Shown: positions 9,362 through 18,984, counted from the first letter of the stretch. The stretch is DNA of 64,000 bases from Hyphomicrobiales bacterium (GCA_023269635.1 JAHFPN010000001.1:59037-123036), one strand, 5' to 3'. The notes: generated by a model not told the origin, from the sequence alone. Made by a program: numbers and translations.

Positions 9362-9807
9362 TGGCAGGCGCTGCGCCCGGGAAATCTTCCAAGCAGCTCG
9401 GCTGGGAGCATTTTCCGCATGCGGCCGACGTGGGGCTGCGCGGCTTCGGACCGACGCCCGAACGCGCCTTCGAGCAGGCGGCCTTGGCTTTGACTGCGGT
9501 CGTCACCGATGCGGAGGTGGCCCCGACAACCCGGGTTGAGGTTTCCCGCGACGCGCCCGATCTCGAGCTTCTGTTCGTCGAATGGTTGAACGCGATCATT
9601 TACGAGATGGCCGTGCGCGGCATGCTGTTCGGCAAGTTCTCGGTGCGCATCGTGGGCTTGCACCTCGACGGCGAGCTTTGGGGTGAAGCGGTCGATCCGG
9701 CGCGGCACGCGCCCGCCTGCGAGCCGAAAGGCGCCACCTACACCGCGCTGCGCGTGGCCGAAGGACCCGCTCGCCTGTGGTCCGCCGCTTGCGTCGTGGA
9801 CGTCTGA
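9358..9807 (+). CDS. Archease
   Basis: WEHFPHAADVGLRGFGPTPERAFEQAALALTAVVTD...LELLFVEWLNAIIYE...GEAVDPARH; archease signature; overlaps HPF stop. Confidence 0.88.
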   Translation: MMAGAAPGKSSKQLGWEHFPHAADVGLRGFGPTPERAFEQAALALTAVVTDAEVAPTTRVEVSRDAPDLELLFVEWLNAIIYEMAVRGMLFGKFSVRIVGLHLDGELWGEAVDPARHAPACEPKGATYTALRVAEGPARLWSAACVVDV

Positions 9808-9821
9808 TCGGAAGCCGCCGC

Positions 9822-11252
9822 ATGGACCCCGCACGCTTCACCCGCATCGACGCGACCGCCTGGCGGATCGAGCCGACCGGGGCGATGCGCGTGCCGGCCA
9901 TCATTTATGCCGACGAAGAGCTGATCCGCGGCATGGACGAGAAGGTCTGCGAGCAGGCCGCGAACGTGGCGACGCTCCCGGGTATCGTCGTCGCCTCCTA
10001 TGCCATGCCGGACGCCCATTGGGGCTATGGCTTCCCCATCGGCGGCGTCGCCGCATTCGACGCCGAACAGGGCGGCGTGATTTCCGCGGGCGGGGTTGGC
10101 TTCGACATCTCCTGCGGTGTCCGCACCATGCTCACCGGAATCTCGGTCGCCGAGATCAAGCTCAAGCAAAAGGCGCTCGCGGATTCGCTGTTCCTGCAGA
10201 TTCCGGCCGGCGTCGGCAGCCACGGTTCGATCACGCTCGACCCGGCGGAGATGGAAGCCATGCTGAAGGGCGGCGCCCGTTGGGCGATCGAGCGCGGCTG
10301 GGGCGAAGTGCGCGATCTCGAGCGGATCGAGGAGCATGGCACCATGGCCGGGTCGCGGCCGGAGTGCGTGTCCGATCGGGCCAAGCACCGCCAGCGTCGC
10401 GAAATGGGGACGCTCGGCTCGGGTAACCACTATCTCGAGATCCAGGCGGTCGACACGATCCACGACGCCGAGGTGGCCAAGGTCTTCGGTCTGGTCAAGG
10501 ACCAAGTGGTGGTCACCATTCACTGCGGCTCCCGCGGACTCGGCCATCAGATCGGCAGCGAGTTCCTACTGGAGATGGCGGTGGCGGCGAAGGAGGCCGG
10601 CATCGCCCTGCCGGACCGCGAGCTCGCCTGCGCGCCGATCAAGTCCGAGGTTGGGCAGCGTTATCTCGGCGCGATGCGGGCGGCGATCAATTGCGCGCTG
10701 GCGAACCGCGAAATCCTTGGCCATTTGACTCGCAGGATCTTCTTGCACTTTTTTCCCAACGCCAGGCTCGATCTCCTGTTCGACGTTTCGCACAACACTT
10801 GCAAGGTCGAGACCCATTCGGTGGAGGGCAAGCCGCGCGAGCTTTTTGTGCATCGCAAGGGCGCGACGCGGGCGTTCGGACCGGGCCACCCAACCCTGCC
10901 TGAAGCGTTGCGCTCCGTCGGTCAGCCGGTGCTGATCGGCGGCAGCATGGGCACAGACTCCTACGTGCTCGTCGGCGCACGGACCGGTGAAGAAAAGGCA
11001 TTCGCGTCCGCATGCCACGGTGCCGGCCGTGCGCTCTCCCGCCACGCGGCGACCAAGCGCTGGAGCGGCCGCAAGGTTACCGACGAACTGGCTGCCAGGG
11101 GAATTTTGGTGCGCAGCCCGTCCATGCGCGGCGTCGCCGAGGAAGCGCCGGGCGCCTATAAGGATTGCGGTGCCGTCGTGGCTGCGGCCGAACAGGCCGG
11201 GCTCGCCCGCCGGGTGGCGCGGCTCACGCCGCTCGTATGCATCAAGGGGTGA
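9822..11252 (+). CDS. rtcB: RtcB-family RNA ligase
   Basis: MPDAHWGYGFPIGGVAAFD...GGVISAGGVGFDISCGVRTML...GSGNHYLEIQ...HCGSRGLGHQIG...FDVSHNTCKVE...GGSMGTDSYVLVG. Confidence 0.95.
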   Translation: MDPARFTRIDATAWRIEPTGAMRVPAIIYADEELIRGMDEKVCEQAANVATLPGIVVASYAMPDAHWGYGFPIGGVAAFDAEQGGVISAGGVGFDISCGVRTMLTGISVAEIKLKQKALADSLFLQIPAGVGSHGSITLDPAEMEAMLKGGARWAIERGWGEVRDLERIEEHGTMAGSRPECVSDRAKHRQRREMGTLGSGNHYLEIQAVDTIHDAEVAKVFGLVKDQVVVTIHCGSRGLGHQIGSEFLLEMAVAAKEAGIALPDRELACAPIKSEVGQRYLGAMRAAINCALANREILGHLTRRIFLHFFPNARLDLLFDVSHNTCKVETHSVEGKPRELFVHRKGATRAFGPGHPTLPEALRSVGQPVLIGGSMGTDSYVLVGARTGEEKAFASACHGAGRALSRHAATKRWSGRKVTDELAARGILVRSPSMRGVAEEAPGAYKDCGAVVAAAEQAGLARRVARLTPLVCIKG

Positions 11253-11276
11253 CGATCCGCCGCCAGGAGCGATCCG

Positions 11277-12995
11277 ATGCCGGTCCTGAACGCCGAGATC
11301 GCGGCGATGTTCGATCAGACCGCCGAGCTCCTTGAAATCGACGGCGCCAATCCGTTCCGCGTACGCGCCTATAGGCGCGCCGCCCGCGTCATCGACGCCT
11401 TGCCGCAGAGTGTCGAGAGCATGCTGGCGGCGGGCAAGGATCTCTCGGAGCTACCCGGCATCGGCAAGGATCTCGCCGGCAAGATCGCGGAGATCGTGAG
11501 GACGGCGAAGTTCCCGCTGCTCGAATCCCTGAAACGCAAACTTCCCGGCGACCTGGTCGAGATCGCGGGGATCCCGGGCCTCGGCCCCAAGCGGGTCAAG
11601 CTCCTATTCACGCGGGCGCGCGTCCGCACGCTCGAGGATCTCCGGCGCGCGGCGAGAAGCGGCAGGCTTCGCCGCCTCGAGGGCTTTGGTCCGAAAGTGG
11701 AGCAGAACATCCTCGCCGCGCTCGCCAAACGTGTCGGAACCGAGAAGCGCACCAAGCTTTCGGTCGCCGAAGGCGAGGCCGACGCATTCGTGCGCTATCT
11801 GCAAGCCGGGTCGCCGCGCTGGCGCGTGGTCGCGGCCGGAAGTTTCCGGCGGCGGCGCGAGACCGTGGGCGATCTCGATTTCCTGGTAACCGCGTCCAAT
11901 GCCCGGGCGGTCGCCGATCGTTTTGTCGGCTACGAGAATGTCGCCGAGGTGCGCACCCATGGGCCGGAGCGGGCCACGGTCATCCTGCGCTCCGGCCTGC
12001 AGGCCGATCTGCGCGTGGTGCACGACGCGAGCTACGGTGCGGCACTACTTTATTTCACCGGATCGAAGCCGCATAACATCGCGCTGCGCGGGGTCGCCAA
12101 CGAGCACGATTGGAAGCTCAATGAGTACGGTCTGTTCGCGGGCAACCGGCGCATCGCCGGGGCGACCGAAGAAGATGTGTACCGCAAGCTCGGGCTCGAC
12201 TTCGTGCCGCCGGAGTTGCGCGAGGATCGCGGCGAGATCGATCGCGCCCGCGCGCGCAGGCTACCGAGGCTGATCACGCTGGCGGACATCCGCGGCGATC
12301 TGCACACCCACACCAAGTGGACGGACGGCAATGCCACGGTCGCGGAGATGGCGGGGGCCGCCAAGGCGCGCGGCTACGAATATCTCGCGGTCACCGATCA
12401 CAGCCGCAAGGTCACGGTGGCCCATGGCCTCGATCCCCGGCAGCTTTCGCGTCAGCTCGACGAGATCGACCGGGTGAATGACAAGCTCGACCATTTTGTG
12501 GTCCTGAAGGGAATCGAGCTCGACATCCTGCCCGACGGCCGCCTCGATCTCCCGGACATGATCCTTTCCCGCCTCGACATCGTAGTCGCGGCGGTCCATT
12601 CTGGGTTCGATCTGCCGCGCGAAAAGCAGACGGCGCGGGTAATCCGCGCCATGGATAGCCGCCGCGTTTCGATCATCGCCCACCCGACCGGCCGCCTGAT
12701 CGGTGAGCGGGATCCCTACGAGATCGACATCGAGCGGATCATCGAGGCGGCGCGCGAGCGGGGCTGTCACCTCGAACTCAACGCGCAGCCCGATCGTCTC
12801 GATCTGAACGAAGTCCACGCCCGCGCCGCCAAGGAGGCCGGGGTCAAATTGGCGATCTCGAGCGACGCCCATTCCACCGCGACACTCGATTGGGTGCGCT
12901 TCGGCATTGATCAGGCGCGGCGCGGCTGGATCGAGCCGGACGACGTGATCAACACCCGGCCGCTTGCCGCGCTGCGCAAGAGCCTCAAGCGCTAA
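11277..12995 (+). CDS. polX: DNA polymerase/3'-5' exonuclease PolX (PolX core + PHP domain)
   Basis: HhH motifs LSELPGIGKDLAGKIAEIV and IAGIPGLGPKRVKLL, VAAGSFRRRRETVGDLDFLV (Pol beta motif), PHP domain GDLHTHTKWTDG...YLAVTDHSR...IAHPTGRL...ISSDAHS. Confidence 0.93.
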   Translation: MPVLNAEIAAMFDQTAELLEIDGANPFRVRAYRRAARVIDALPQSVESMLAAGKDLSELPGIGKDLAGKIAEIVRTAKFPLLESLKRKLPGDLVEIAGIPGLGPKRVKLLFTRARVRTLEDLRRAARSGRLRRLEGFGPKVEQNILAALAKRVGTEKRTKLSVAEGEADAFVRYLQAGSPRWRVVAAGSFRRRRETVGDLDFLVTASNARAVADRFVGYENVAEVRTHGPERATVILRSGLQADLRVVHDASYGAALLYFTGSKPHNIALRGVANEHDWKLNEYGLFAGNRRIAGATEEDVYRKLGLDFVPPELREDRGEIDRARARRLPRLITLADIRGDLHTHTKWTDGNATVAEMAGAAKARGYEYLAVTDHSRKVTVAHGLDPRQLSRQLDEIDRVNDKLDHFVVLKGIELDILPDGRLDLPDMILSRLDIVVAAVHSGFDLPREKQTARVIRAMDSRRVSIIAHPTGRLIGERDPYEIDIERIIEAARERGCHLELNAQPDRLDLNEVHARAAKEAGVKLAISSDAHSTATLDWVRFGIDQARRGWIEPDDVINTRPLAALRKSLKR

Positions 12996-13076
12996 ACCTT
13001 GTTCTAACCTGCAAAATCCCAATCGGCGACCTCGGCCAGCCCGCAATCCGGCGTCGTCTCCATTGGGGCGAAGCTT

Positions 13077-13090
13077 TTGATTCAGGTCAA
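13077..13090 (+). promoter_or_regulatory. FixK/FNR box upstream of CBS-BON gene
   Basis: TTGATTCAGGTCAA; centre ~62 nt upstream of ATG 13146. Confidence 0.72.
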
Positions 13091-13145
13091 AGAGAAGCCT
13101 GCTTTTCGGAATGAGATTGTTCTGGAACAAACCGGAGCAATTCCG

Positions 13146-13838
13146 ATGAAAGCTTCCGATGTAATGGTTTCAAATGTCATCACGGCGAAGCCGGATGCCT
13201 GCGTTCAGGATGTGGCCAAGCTCCTGCTCGAAAATCGAATTAGCGCCGTCCCGATCGTCGACGAGCGCGGCGCGCTCGTCGGGGTCGTCAGCGAAGGCGA
13301 TCTCATGCGCCACGTGGAGACGGGAGCCGCTCGCCGTCGGCCCTGGTGGCTGCAGATGATGATGGGAAGCGAGGCGCTCGCGGACGCCTATGTGAAAGAG
13401 CACGCACGTAAGGTTGCCGATCTGATGACACGGAAAGTCATCACCGCCAACCCGGACACCTCGCTCAGCGACGTCGCCCGTTTGCTCGAAAGGAACGGCA
13501 TCAAGCGCGTTCCCATCGTCAAGAACGAAAAGATCGTCGGCATCGTGAGCCGCGCCAATCTCCTGCGCGCGCTCGCGAGCCTCGGCAAGGAGATCGAGAG
13601 GCCCCGCACGGCTGACGACAACGCGATCCGTAACCAGGTCGAGGCGCAATACAAGGTACAGCCCTGGGCGAAGCCCGGCCTTGTCAACGTGATCGTGCAC
13701 GACGGCACCGTCGAGCTGTGGGGCATCGTGAACAGCGAAGCCGAGAAAAAGGCCATGCGGGTTGCAGCGGAGGTCACGCCCGGCGTCCGCGCCGTCAATG
13801 ACAATCTCGTCATTCGGCCGATCGCCTACGGTATGTGA
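13146..13838 (+). CDS. CBS-pair + BON domain protein
   Basis: MKASDVMVSNVITAKPDACVQDVAKLLLENRISAVPIVDERGALVGVVSEGDLM... two CBS motifs, C-term BON-like NVIVHDGTVELWGIVNSEAEKKAMRVAAEVTPGVRAVNDNL. Confidence 0.9.
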   Translation: MKASDVMVSNVITAKPDACVQDVAKLLLENRISAVPIVDERGALVGVVSEGDLMRHVETGAARRRPWWLQMMMGSEALADAYVKEHARKVADLMTRKVITANPDTSLSDVARLLERNGIKRVPIVKNEKIVGIVSRANLLRALASLGKEIERPRTADDNAIRNQVEAQYKVQPWAKPGLVNVIVHDGTVELWGIVNSEAEKKAMRVAAEVTPGVRAVNDNLVIRPIAYGM

Positions 13839-13998
13839 GGTTGGCGAAGGAGTTGGCGCGGGTCGTCAGGCGCTCGCCGACGTGTCCATCAACACCTCCT
13901 ACGCGCCGGCGCCCGTGGTGCCGGCGCTCGATTCAAGGAATTCTGTTCGTGATCCGGGCGGCCGGCGGCGATATCCTCGCTCCATCCGATAGGCGAAT

Positions 13999-16464
13999 GT
14001 GGCCATGACGTCCGACCAATCGAGTGCGGGTAAGGGCTCCCTGCCGGGCGCGGTGACCGCGTTGCCGGCGGATCGGCTCTATCGCCCCTCCGATCTTTCC
14101 AAACTCGCATTCGCATCGACTGCCGAGATTGAACCGCTCGAAGGCATTGTGGGCCAGCAACGCGCCTTGGAAGCGGTGCAGTTCGGCACCAAGGTGGAAA
14201 AGCCCGGCTTCAATCTGTTTGTGATCGGCCCGCCCGGCACCGGCATGCGCCAGGCGGTTGAATCGTTGCTCAAGTCTCGTGATCAACGCGAAACCGTTCC
14301 GCCCGACTGGGTGTACGTCAACAATTTCGCCGATCCGCAACGGCCGGTGGCGATCGATCTCCCTGCGGGCAAGGCACCGGAGTTCCGCGATGCAATGCGG
14401 GACCTGATCGAGGAACTCAAGACGGCGTTGCCGGCCGCATTCGAGAGCGAGGATTACCAAACGCGCCGTGGCGCGGTCGACGAAGCGTTCCAGAAACGGC
14501 AGGCCGAGGCTTTCGGCGCGATCCGCGGTCGCGCGAGCGAAAAGGGGATCGCGATCCTGCGGACTCCGCTCGGCTTCGCGCTCGCGCCCACCCGCGACGG
14601 CACGGTCGTGCCGCCGGAGGAGTTCAATGCCTGGCCGGATGCCAAGCGGCGAGAGACGCAGCGGACGATCGAGGAACTCGAGAACGAGCTCGAACGCATC
14701 ATGCGTCAGGTGCCGCAATGGGAAAAGGAGCGCCGCGAGGAGATTCGCAAGCTCAATCGCGAGACAGCGAAATATGCGGTGGATCAGTCGATCGAGGAGA
14801 GCAAGGCGCTCCTGAAGGACATTCCTCGCATCGTCGAGCATTTTGAGACCGTGCATAACGATCTCATCGAAAACGTCGGCATGTTCATTGCCAAGGGTGA
14901 GGAGGGCGAGGGCATGGCGATGGGTGCCGGACCCGGCGGGCCATTCGATCGCTACGAAGTGAACGTGCTGGTGACCCAGGCTGGGCGCGAGCGAGGTGCG
15001 CCGGTGATCGAGGAGCCGCACCCGACGCTCGGCAATCTGATCGGCCGCATCGAGTACGTCGCCCGCATGGGCGTGCTCGGGACCAACTTCCGCCTGATCA
15101 AGCCGGGCGCGCTGCACCGCGCGAACGGTGGGTACTTGCTGCTCGATGTGCGCAGCCTCTTGTTGGAGCCGTTCAGCTGGAGCGCGCTCAAGCGGGCGCT
15201 ACAGCAGCGCGAGATCATGATCGAGGACCCGGCGCGTTTTCTCGGTCTTGCGAGCACCGTCTCGCTGGAGCCCGCCCCGATCCCGCTCGATATCAAGGTC
15301 ATCCTGTTCGGCGACCGGCTGCTTTATTATCTGCTCGCCGCGTTCGATCCGGAACTGCGCGAGCAGTTCAAGGTTCTGGCCGATTTCGAAGACGATCTTA
15401 GCCGCTCACCGGACAGCGAAATGGTGTTCGCGCGCCTGGTCGCGGCGATAACCCGCCGCGACGGCTTGCGGCCGGTCGATCGGTCGGGTGTCGCCCTGGT
15501 CATCGAACACGCGGCGCGGCTCGCCGATCACGCCGGCAAACTTACGCTCTTGGTCGACCAGATTCGCGACATCCTTGCCGAGAGCGACTTCTGGGCCAAA
15601 GAGGGCGGACGCAGCGCGATCGCGCGCGTGGATGTGGAGAGGGCGCTCGACGAGAGGACACGCCGGGCTTCGCGGCTGCGCGACCGGGCCCAGGAATTGG
15701 TGCTGCAGAACGTCGCCCTCATCGATACGACCGGCGCTTGCGTCGGCCAGATCAACGGATTGAGCGTCACCGAGCTCGGCGGCTTCCGCTTTGGCCACCC
15801 CAACCGCATCACCTGCCGGGTCCGGCCCGGCGCCGGCAAGCTCGTGGATATCGAGCGGGAAGTCGAGCTCGGCGGCCCGATCCATTCCAAGGGCGTGCTT
15901 ATCCTCTCGGGCTTCCTCGCCGGCCGGTATGCGATCGAAACACCGATGTCGCTGTTCGCGAGCCTCGTCTTTGAGCAGTCCTATGGCGGCGTCGAAGGCG
16001 ACAGCGCTTCCGCCGCCGAGCTGTTCGCGCTGCTTTCGGCGCTCTCCGAAGTCCCGCTGCGTCAGGAGCTTGCGGTGACCGGTTCGGTCAATCAGCACGG
16101 GGAAGTGCAGGCAATCGGCGGGGTCAACGAGAAGATCGAGGGATTCTTCGACATCTGTCGCGTGCGCGGGCTCACCGGCACGCAGGGCATCGTGATTCCG
16201 CAATCGAATGTTCAGCACTTGATGCTGCGCAAGGACGTGGTCGAGGCCTGCACTCAAGGAAAGTTCATGATCTATCCGATCCAGACCATCGACCAGGGGA
16301 TTGCGTTGCTGACCGGCCGTCCGGCGGGCGAGCGCGGCGCGGATGGCATGTTTCCGGCCGATAGCATCAATCGGTTGGTGGAAGACCGGCTGCGCGCCTT
16401 CGCCCGCATCCGCCGCAGTTTCGGCGAGGATCGCGCTCCGGAATCGCGCGAAGGGGCGCACTGA
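13999..16464 (+). CDS. Lon-family (LonB/YcbZ-like) ATP-dependent protease
   Basis: Walker A FVIGPPGTGMRQAV; C-terminal Lon proteolytic dyad region GDSASAAELFALLSALSEVPLRQELAVTGSVNQHGEVQAIGGVNEKIEGFFDIC. Confidence 0.9.
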   Translation: MAMTSDQSSAGKGSLPGAVTALPADRLYRPSDLSKLAFASTAEIEPLEGIVGQQRALEAVQFGTKVEKPGFNLFVIGPPGTGMRQAVESLLKSRDQRETVPPDWVYVNNFADPQRPVAIDLPAGKAPEFRDAMRDLIEELKTALPAAFESEDYQTRRGAVDEAFQKRQAEAFGAIRGRASEKGIAILRTPLGFALAPTRDGTVVPPEEFNAWPDAKRRETQRTIEELENELERIMRQVPQWEKERREEIRKLNRETAKYAVDQSIEESKALLKDIPRIVEHFETVHNDLIENVGMFIAKGEEGEGMAMGAGPGGPFDRYEVNVLVTQAGRERGAPVIEEPHPTLGNLIGRIEYVARMGVLGTNFRLIKPGALHRANGGYLLLDVRSLLLEPFSWSALKRALQQREIMIEDPARFLGLASTVSLEPAPIPLDIKVILFGDRLLYYLLAAFDPELREQFKVLADFEDDLSRSPDSEMVFARLVAAITRRDGLRPVDRSGVALVIEHAARLADHAGKLTLLVDQIRDILAESDFWAKEGGRSAIARVDVERALDERTRRASRLRDRAQELVLQNVALIDTTGACVGQINGLSVTELGGFRFGHPNRITCRVRPGAGKLVDIEREVELGGPIHSKGVLILSGFLAGRYAIETPMSLFASLVFEQSYGGVEGDSASAAELFALLSALSEVPLRQELAVTGSVNQHGEVQAIGGVNEKIEGFFDICRVRGLTGTQGIVIPQSNVQHLMLRKDVVEACTQGKFMIYPIQTIDQGIALLTGRPAGERGADGMFPADSINRLVEDRLRAFARIRRSFGEDRAPESREGAH

Positions 16465-16466
16465 CA

Positions 16467-17225
16467 ATGGCCGCAGCCACGTTCAAGCGGGTCGTGCTCG
16501 GCTTGCACCGTAGCGTGTCCGAGGAAACAGCGATCGGCGCTGCCGCGGATTTCGCCGGTCTGCTTCGGCTCGATCTTCTCGGCCTGTTCGCGGAAGATCC
16601 GAACTTGCTGGCGCTGGCGGGGCTGCCGTTCGGGCGCGAGCTGAGGACCCGAGAAGGTGGTTGGCGCCCCATTGACGCCGAGCAACTCGCTAGGGCAATG
16701 GAGGCGGCCGCGCGCCGGGCGCGTCGCGCGTTCGTCGAAAAGGCCTCCTCCATGCAGCTGACCGCCGACTTTCGGTCGGTGAAGGGTTCGATCGCCGAAC
16801 TGGTCGAGTCCCTTTTGAGCGCCGGCGATATCGTCGCGGTGCCGTTGCCGATCAGCGCCGCCGAGCGCGCGACCGCGCAGTTTTCGCGGCTCTTCGAAGC
16901 TGCATCGCGATCGGCTGCGGCGGTGCTGCTGTTGCCGAGCGAGATCGCGCGGCAGACCGGCGCGATCGTCGCGGTGGCGGCGACGCCGGCCGATACGGGC
17001 GTTCAGATCGGCCGCATCATCGCCGCTGCCGCCAAGGAAGAATTCGTGCTGGTCGATGCAATCGCGGGCGCACGAATGAGACCGGAATCGCTCAGCGCTC
17101 CACTATTGAGCGGAATGAGCGAGCGACTGGTGGTCCTGACCCGCGGTGCGATCGACGAAGCTCGTGTTCAAGCGATCGCCTCCGCGCGACGGGTCCCGGT
17201 TTTGGTGGTCGAACCCGAAAATTGA
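16467..17225 (+). CDS. Universal-stress-protein-like protein
   Basis: FKRVVLGLHRSVSEETAIGAAADFAGLLRLDLLGLFAED... and DIVAVPLPISAAER: USP-like fold pattern; co-directional 2 nt after the Lon gene. Confidence 0.55.
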   Translation: MAAATFKRVVLGLHRSVSEETAIGAAADFAGLLRLDLLGLFAEDPNLLALAGLPFGRELRTREGGWRPIDAEQLARAMEAAARRARRAFVEKASSMQLTADFRSVKGSIAELVESLLSAGDIVAVPLPISAAERATAQFSRLFEAASRSAAAVLLLPSEIARQTGAIVAVAATPADTGVQIGRIIAAAAKEEFVLVDAIAGARMRPESLSAPLLSGMSERLVVLTRGAIDEARVQAIASARRVPVLVVEPEN

Positions 17226-17287
17226 TCGGAACGCAATGCCGAGCCGGCACGGCACGAATCAAGGTCACGGTTGAAGCGAGGAAGACA

Positions 17288-17743
17288 ATGGAAAAACTCA
17301 AGCTCGAGAACGGCGGTTGGGTCGTGGTGTGCGACGGTCGCAAGGCGATCATCCTCAGAAACGCCGGCGACGAAACCTACCCGAATCTGAAGACCAGCGA
17401 GGTGCGCGAGCACGCCGAGCCGCCGACGCGCGATCTCGGAGCGGATAAGCCGGGTCGGGTCCATACCGCCGCGGTAAGCGGGCGCACCGTGCGGAGCACG
17501 GTCGAGCCGACGGACTGGCATGACGAGTCCGAACGCGCGTTCCTCAAGAGCCTCGCGGACCATCTCGATTCCGCCGTCACGGCGGGCAAGACCCGCGCGC
17601 TGGTCTTGATCGCCCCGGCACGCGCGCTCGGGGTCTTGCGCAAGGCGTTCTCGCCGGCGGTGAAGAGCAAGCTGCGCGCGGAAATCGAGCATGACTACGT
17701 CAAGCTTCCGGTCAGTGAGATCGAGCAACGACTTTTTCGGTGA
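17288..17743 (+). CDS. Host attachment protein family (baeRF-like)
   Basis: GGWVVVCDGRKAIILRNAGDETYPNLKTSEVREHAEPPTRDLGADKPGRVHT... FLKSLADHLDSAVTAGKTRALVLIAPARALGVLRKAFSPAVKSKLRAEIEHDYVKLPVSEIEQRL. Confidence 0.75.
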   Translation: MEKLKLENGGWVVVCDGRKAIILRNAGDETYPNLKTSEVREHAEPPTRDLGADKPGRVHTAAVSGRTVRSTVEPTDWHDESERAFLKSLADHLDSAVTAGKTRALVLIAPARALGVLRKAFSPAVKSKLRAEIEHDYVKLPVSEIEQRLFR

Positions 17744-17785
17744 AATCACAGTCCTTTAGCCAGGGCTCAAGGCAATGCGCGCGGA

Positions 17786-17799
17786 TTGATCGAAATCAA
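17786..17799 (+). promoter_or_regulatory. FixK/FNR box with no downstream ORF
   Basis: TTGATCGAAATCAA, perfect TTGAT-N4-ATCAA, between convergent genes. Confidence 0.75.
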
Positions 17800-17833
17800 A
17801 GCGCAAGGTGGCGAACGAAGGGATTTTTCTCGA

Positions 17834-17916
17834 GCGCGGGATTGTTCGCGTTTCCCCTCCCGCGGCGTTCCCCCCAGCATCCTTGAGCCCCGGCGCGTCC
17901 CGCCGGGGCTTCTTAT
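17834..17916 (+). ncRNA. Candidate small RNA under FixK/FNR control (no ORF)
   Basis: Perfect TTGATCGAAATCAA box at 17786-17799 lies between convergent genes; predicted class-II TSS ~41 nt downstream of its centre; 10-bp-stem intrinsic terminator at 17886-17917. 5' boundary inferred only. Confidence 0.4.
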
Positions 17917-17917
17917 T
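17886..17917 (+). terminator. Rho-independent terminator
   Basis: agccccggcg-cgtcc-cgccggggct followed by tcttatt: 10-bp perfect stem, 5-nt loop, T-rich tail. Confidence 0.75.
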
Positions 17918-17967
17918 CGCCATCGGAGCCGTGATTGGCAGGCTGGGCTGTTTTGTATCCGATTCGA

Positions 17968-18387
17968 TTACAGATGACCCAGCTCGAACTCTTCGCACGA
18001 GCAATCGAACGCAGCGAGGCCTTCTTCGAGGAGGTCCGGCAACAGCGGCATGCCGAGAAGGTAACTCGCGGTCCGCTTGTTGTGCGCCCGCGCCGCTTCC
18101 CCCCGGATTTCCTTCCAATCGACAATCGTGCCGTCGCCGCGGCCGAGCCAGGCGAGCGCCACCAGGTCGATCTGTTCGTCCTCGCTCAACATGTCGATGA
18201 CCGACTTGAGCTCGACATAGGTCGGGTCGTCGGGATGATCCTCGAGCACCGTGCGCATGGCGTCGTCGGCAGCGCTCGAACTCGAATCGGGATCGGTGAC
18301 CACATCCTTGACGTCGAATTCGCGCGCCTTCATCACGATGAAGCAGACCTTCTCGGGCGAAATGGATAGAGCGGGGCTCGCCTTCAT
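17968..18387 (-). CDS. DUF3775-like protein
   Basis: MKASPALSISPEKVCFIVMKAREFDVKD...DDPTYVELKSVIDMLSEDEQIDLVALAWLGRGDG; pattern of DUF3775 proteins. Confidence 0.65.
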   Translation of the reverse strand: MKASPALSISPEKVCFIVMKAREFDVKDVVTDPDSSSSAADDAMRTVLEDHPDDPTYVELKSVIDMLSEDEQIDLVALAWLGRGDGTIVDWKEIRGEAARAHNKRTASYLLGMPLLPDLLEEGLAAFDCSCEEFELGHL

Positions 18388-18845
18388 AGCACCACCGCCT
18401 TCTTCTCCGACTGCCCCTGGGACGGCCACAGTTTCCGCAAGTCGGCGGGCAGCGCCTGGCGAACGTCCCTGATCTCGCCGCCCGAGATCAAGTCTGACAA
18501 TAAGTGAAATACGGAAATCACCGCGAACTCGGTGTCGGCCAGCGGGTCGGTGACAAAGGCGGCATCAACCCGCGCTAGGAACGTCGCCTTGCTCCTATCC
18601 TTGGTCGGCACCGTGGCCGGGCGCCAATGCTCGTAATAGACGCCGCGCAAGAGCGTCGGAAGCTGCGCGGCCAGATCCACGGCCTCGTTCACCTGCAGCC
18701 AGTCGCGCAAGGCGTGGAGCACCGTGCGCAGCAGCCGGTAGCTGCGCGGCTTATTGCTCCACTTGAGCCGCGCATCAAGGTCGTTGATCCACGCATGCGT
18801 GAGCTGCACCGTGTGATCGATGCTTTCGAGTCCAACCGCGCTCAT
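18384..18845 (-). CDS. DUF2267-like protein
   Basis: TVQLTHAWINDLDARLKWSNKPRSYRLLRTVLHALRDWLQVNEAVDLAAQLPTLLRGVYYEHWRP; characteristic of DUF2267. Confidence 0.75.
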   Translation of the reverse strand: MSAVGLESIDHTVQLTHAWINDLDARLKWSNKPRSYRLLRTVLHALRDWLQVNEAVDLAAQLPTLLRGVYYEHWRPATVPTKDRSKATFLARVDAAFVTDPLADTEFAVISVFHLLSDLISGGEIRDVRQALPADLRKLWPSQGQSEKKAVVL

Positions 18846-18899
18846 GGCAATGACTCCTGAAATTGCTCGAAAACGCTATCGCGCATCGGCTCCGTCGCC

Positions 18900-18913
18900 T
18901 TGAGATAGGTCAA
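18900..18913 (-). promoter_or_regulatory. FixK2-type box upstream of DUF2267 gene
   Basis: TTGAGATAGGTCAA fits TTGM-N6-KCAA; centre ~61 nt upstream of ATG 18845. Confidence 0.6.
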
Positions 18914-18984
18914 ATCGACCCATGGCGTCGGCGCATGCCGCACCTTTTCGACGTCGCGCAACTAGGCGGCGTGGCGTCGATGTT

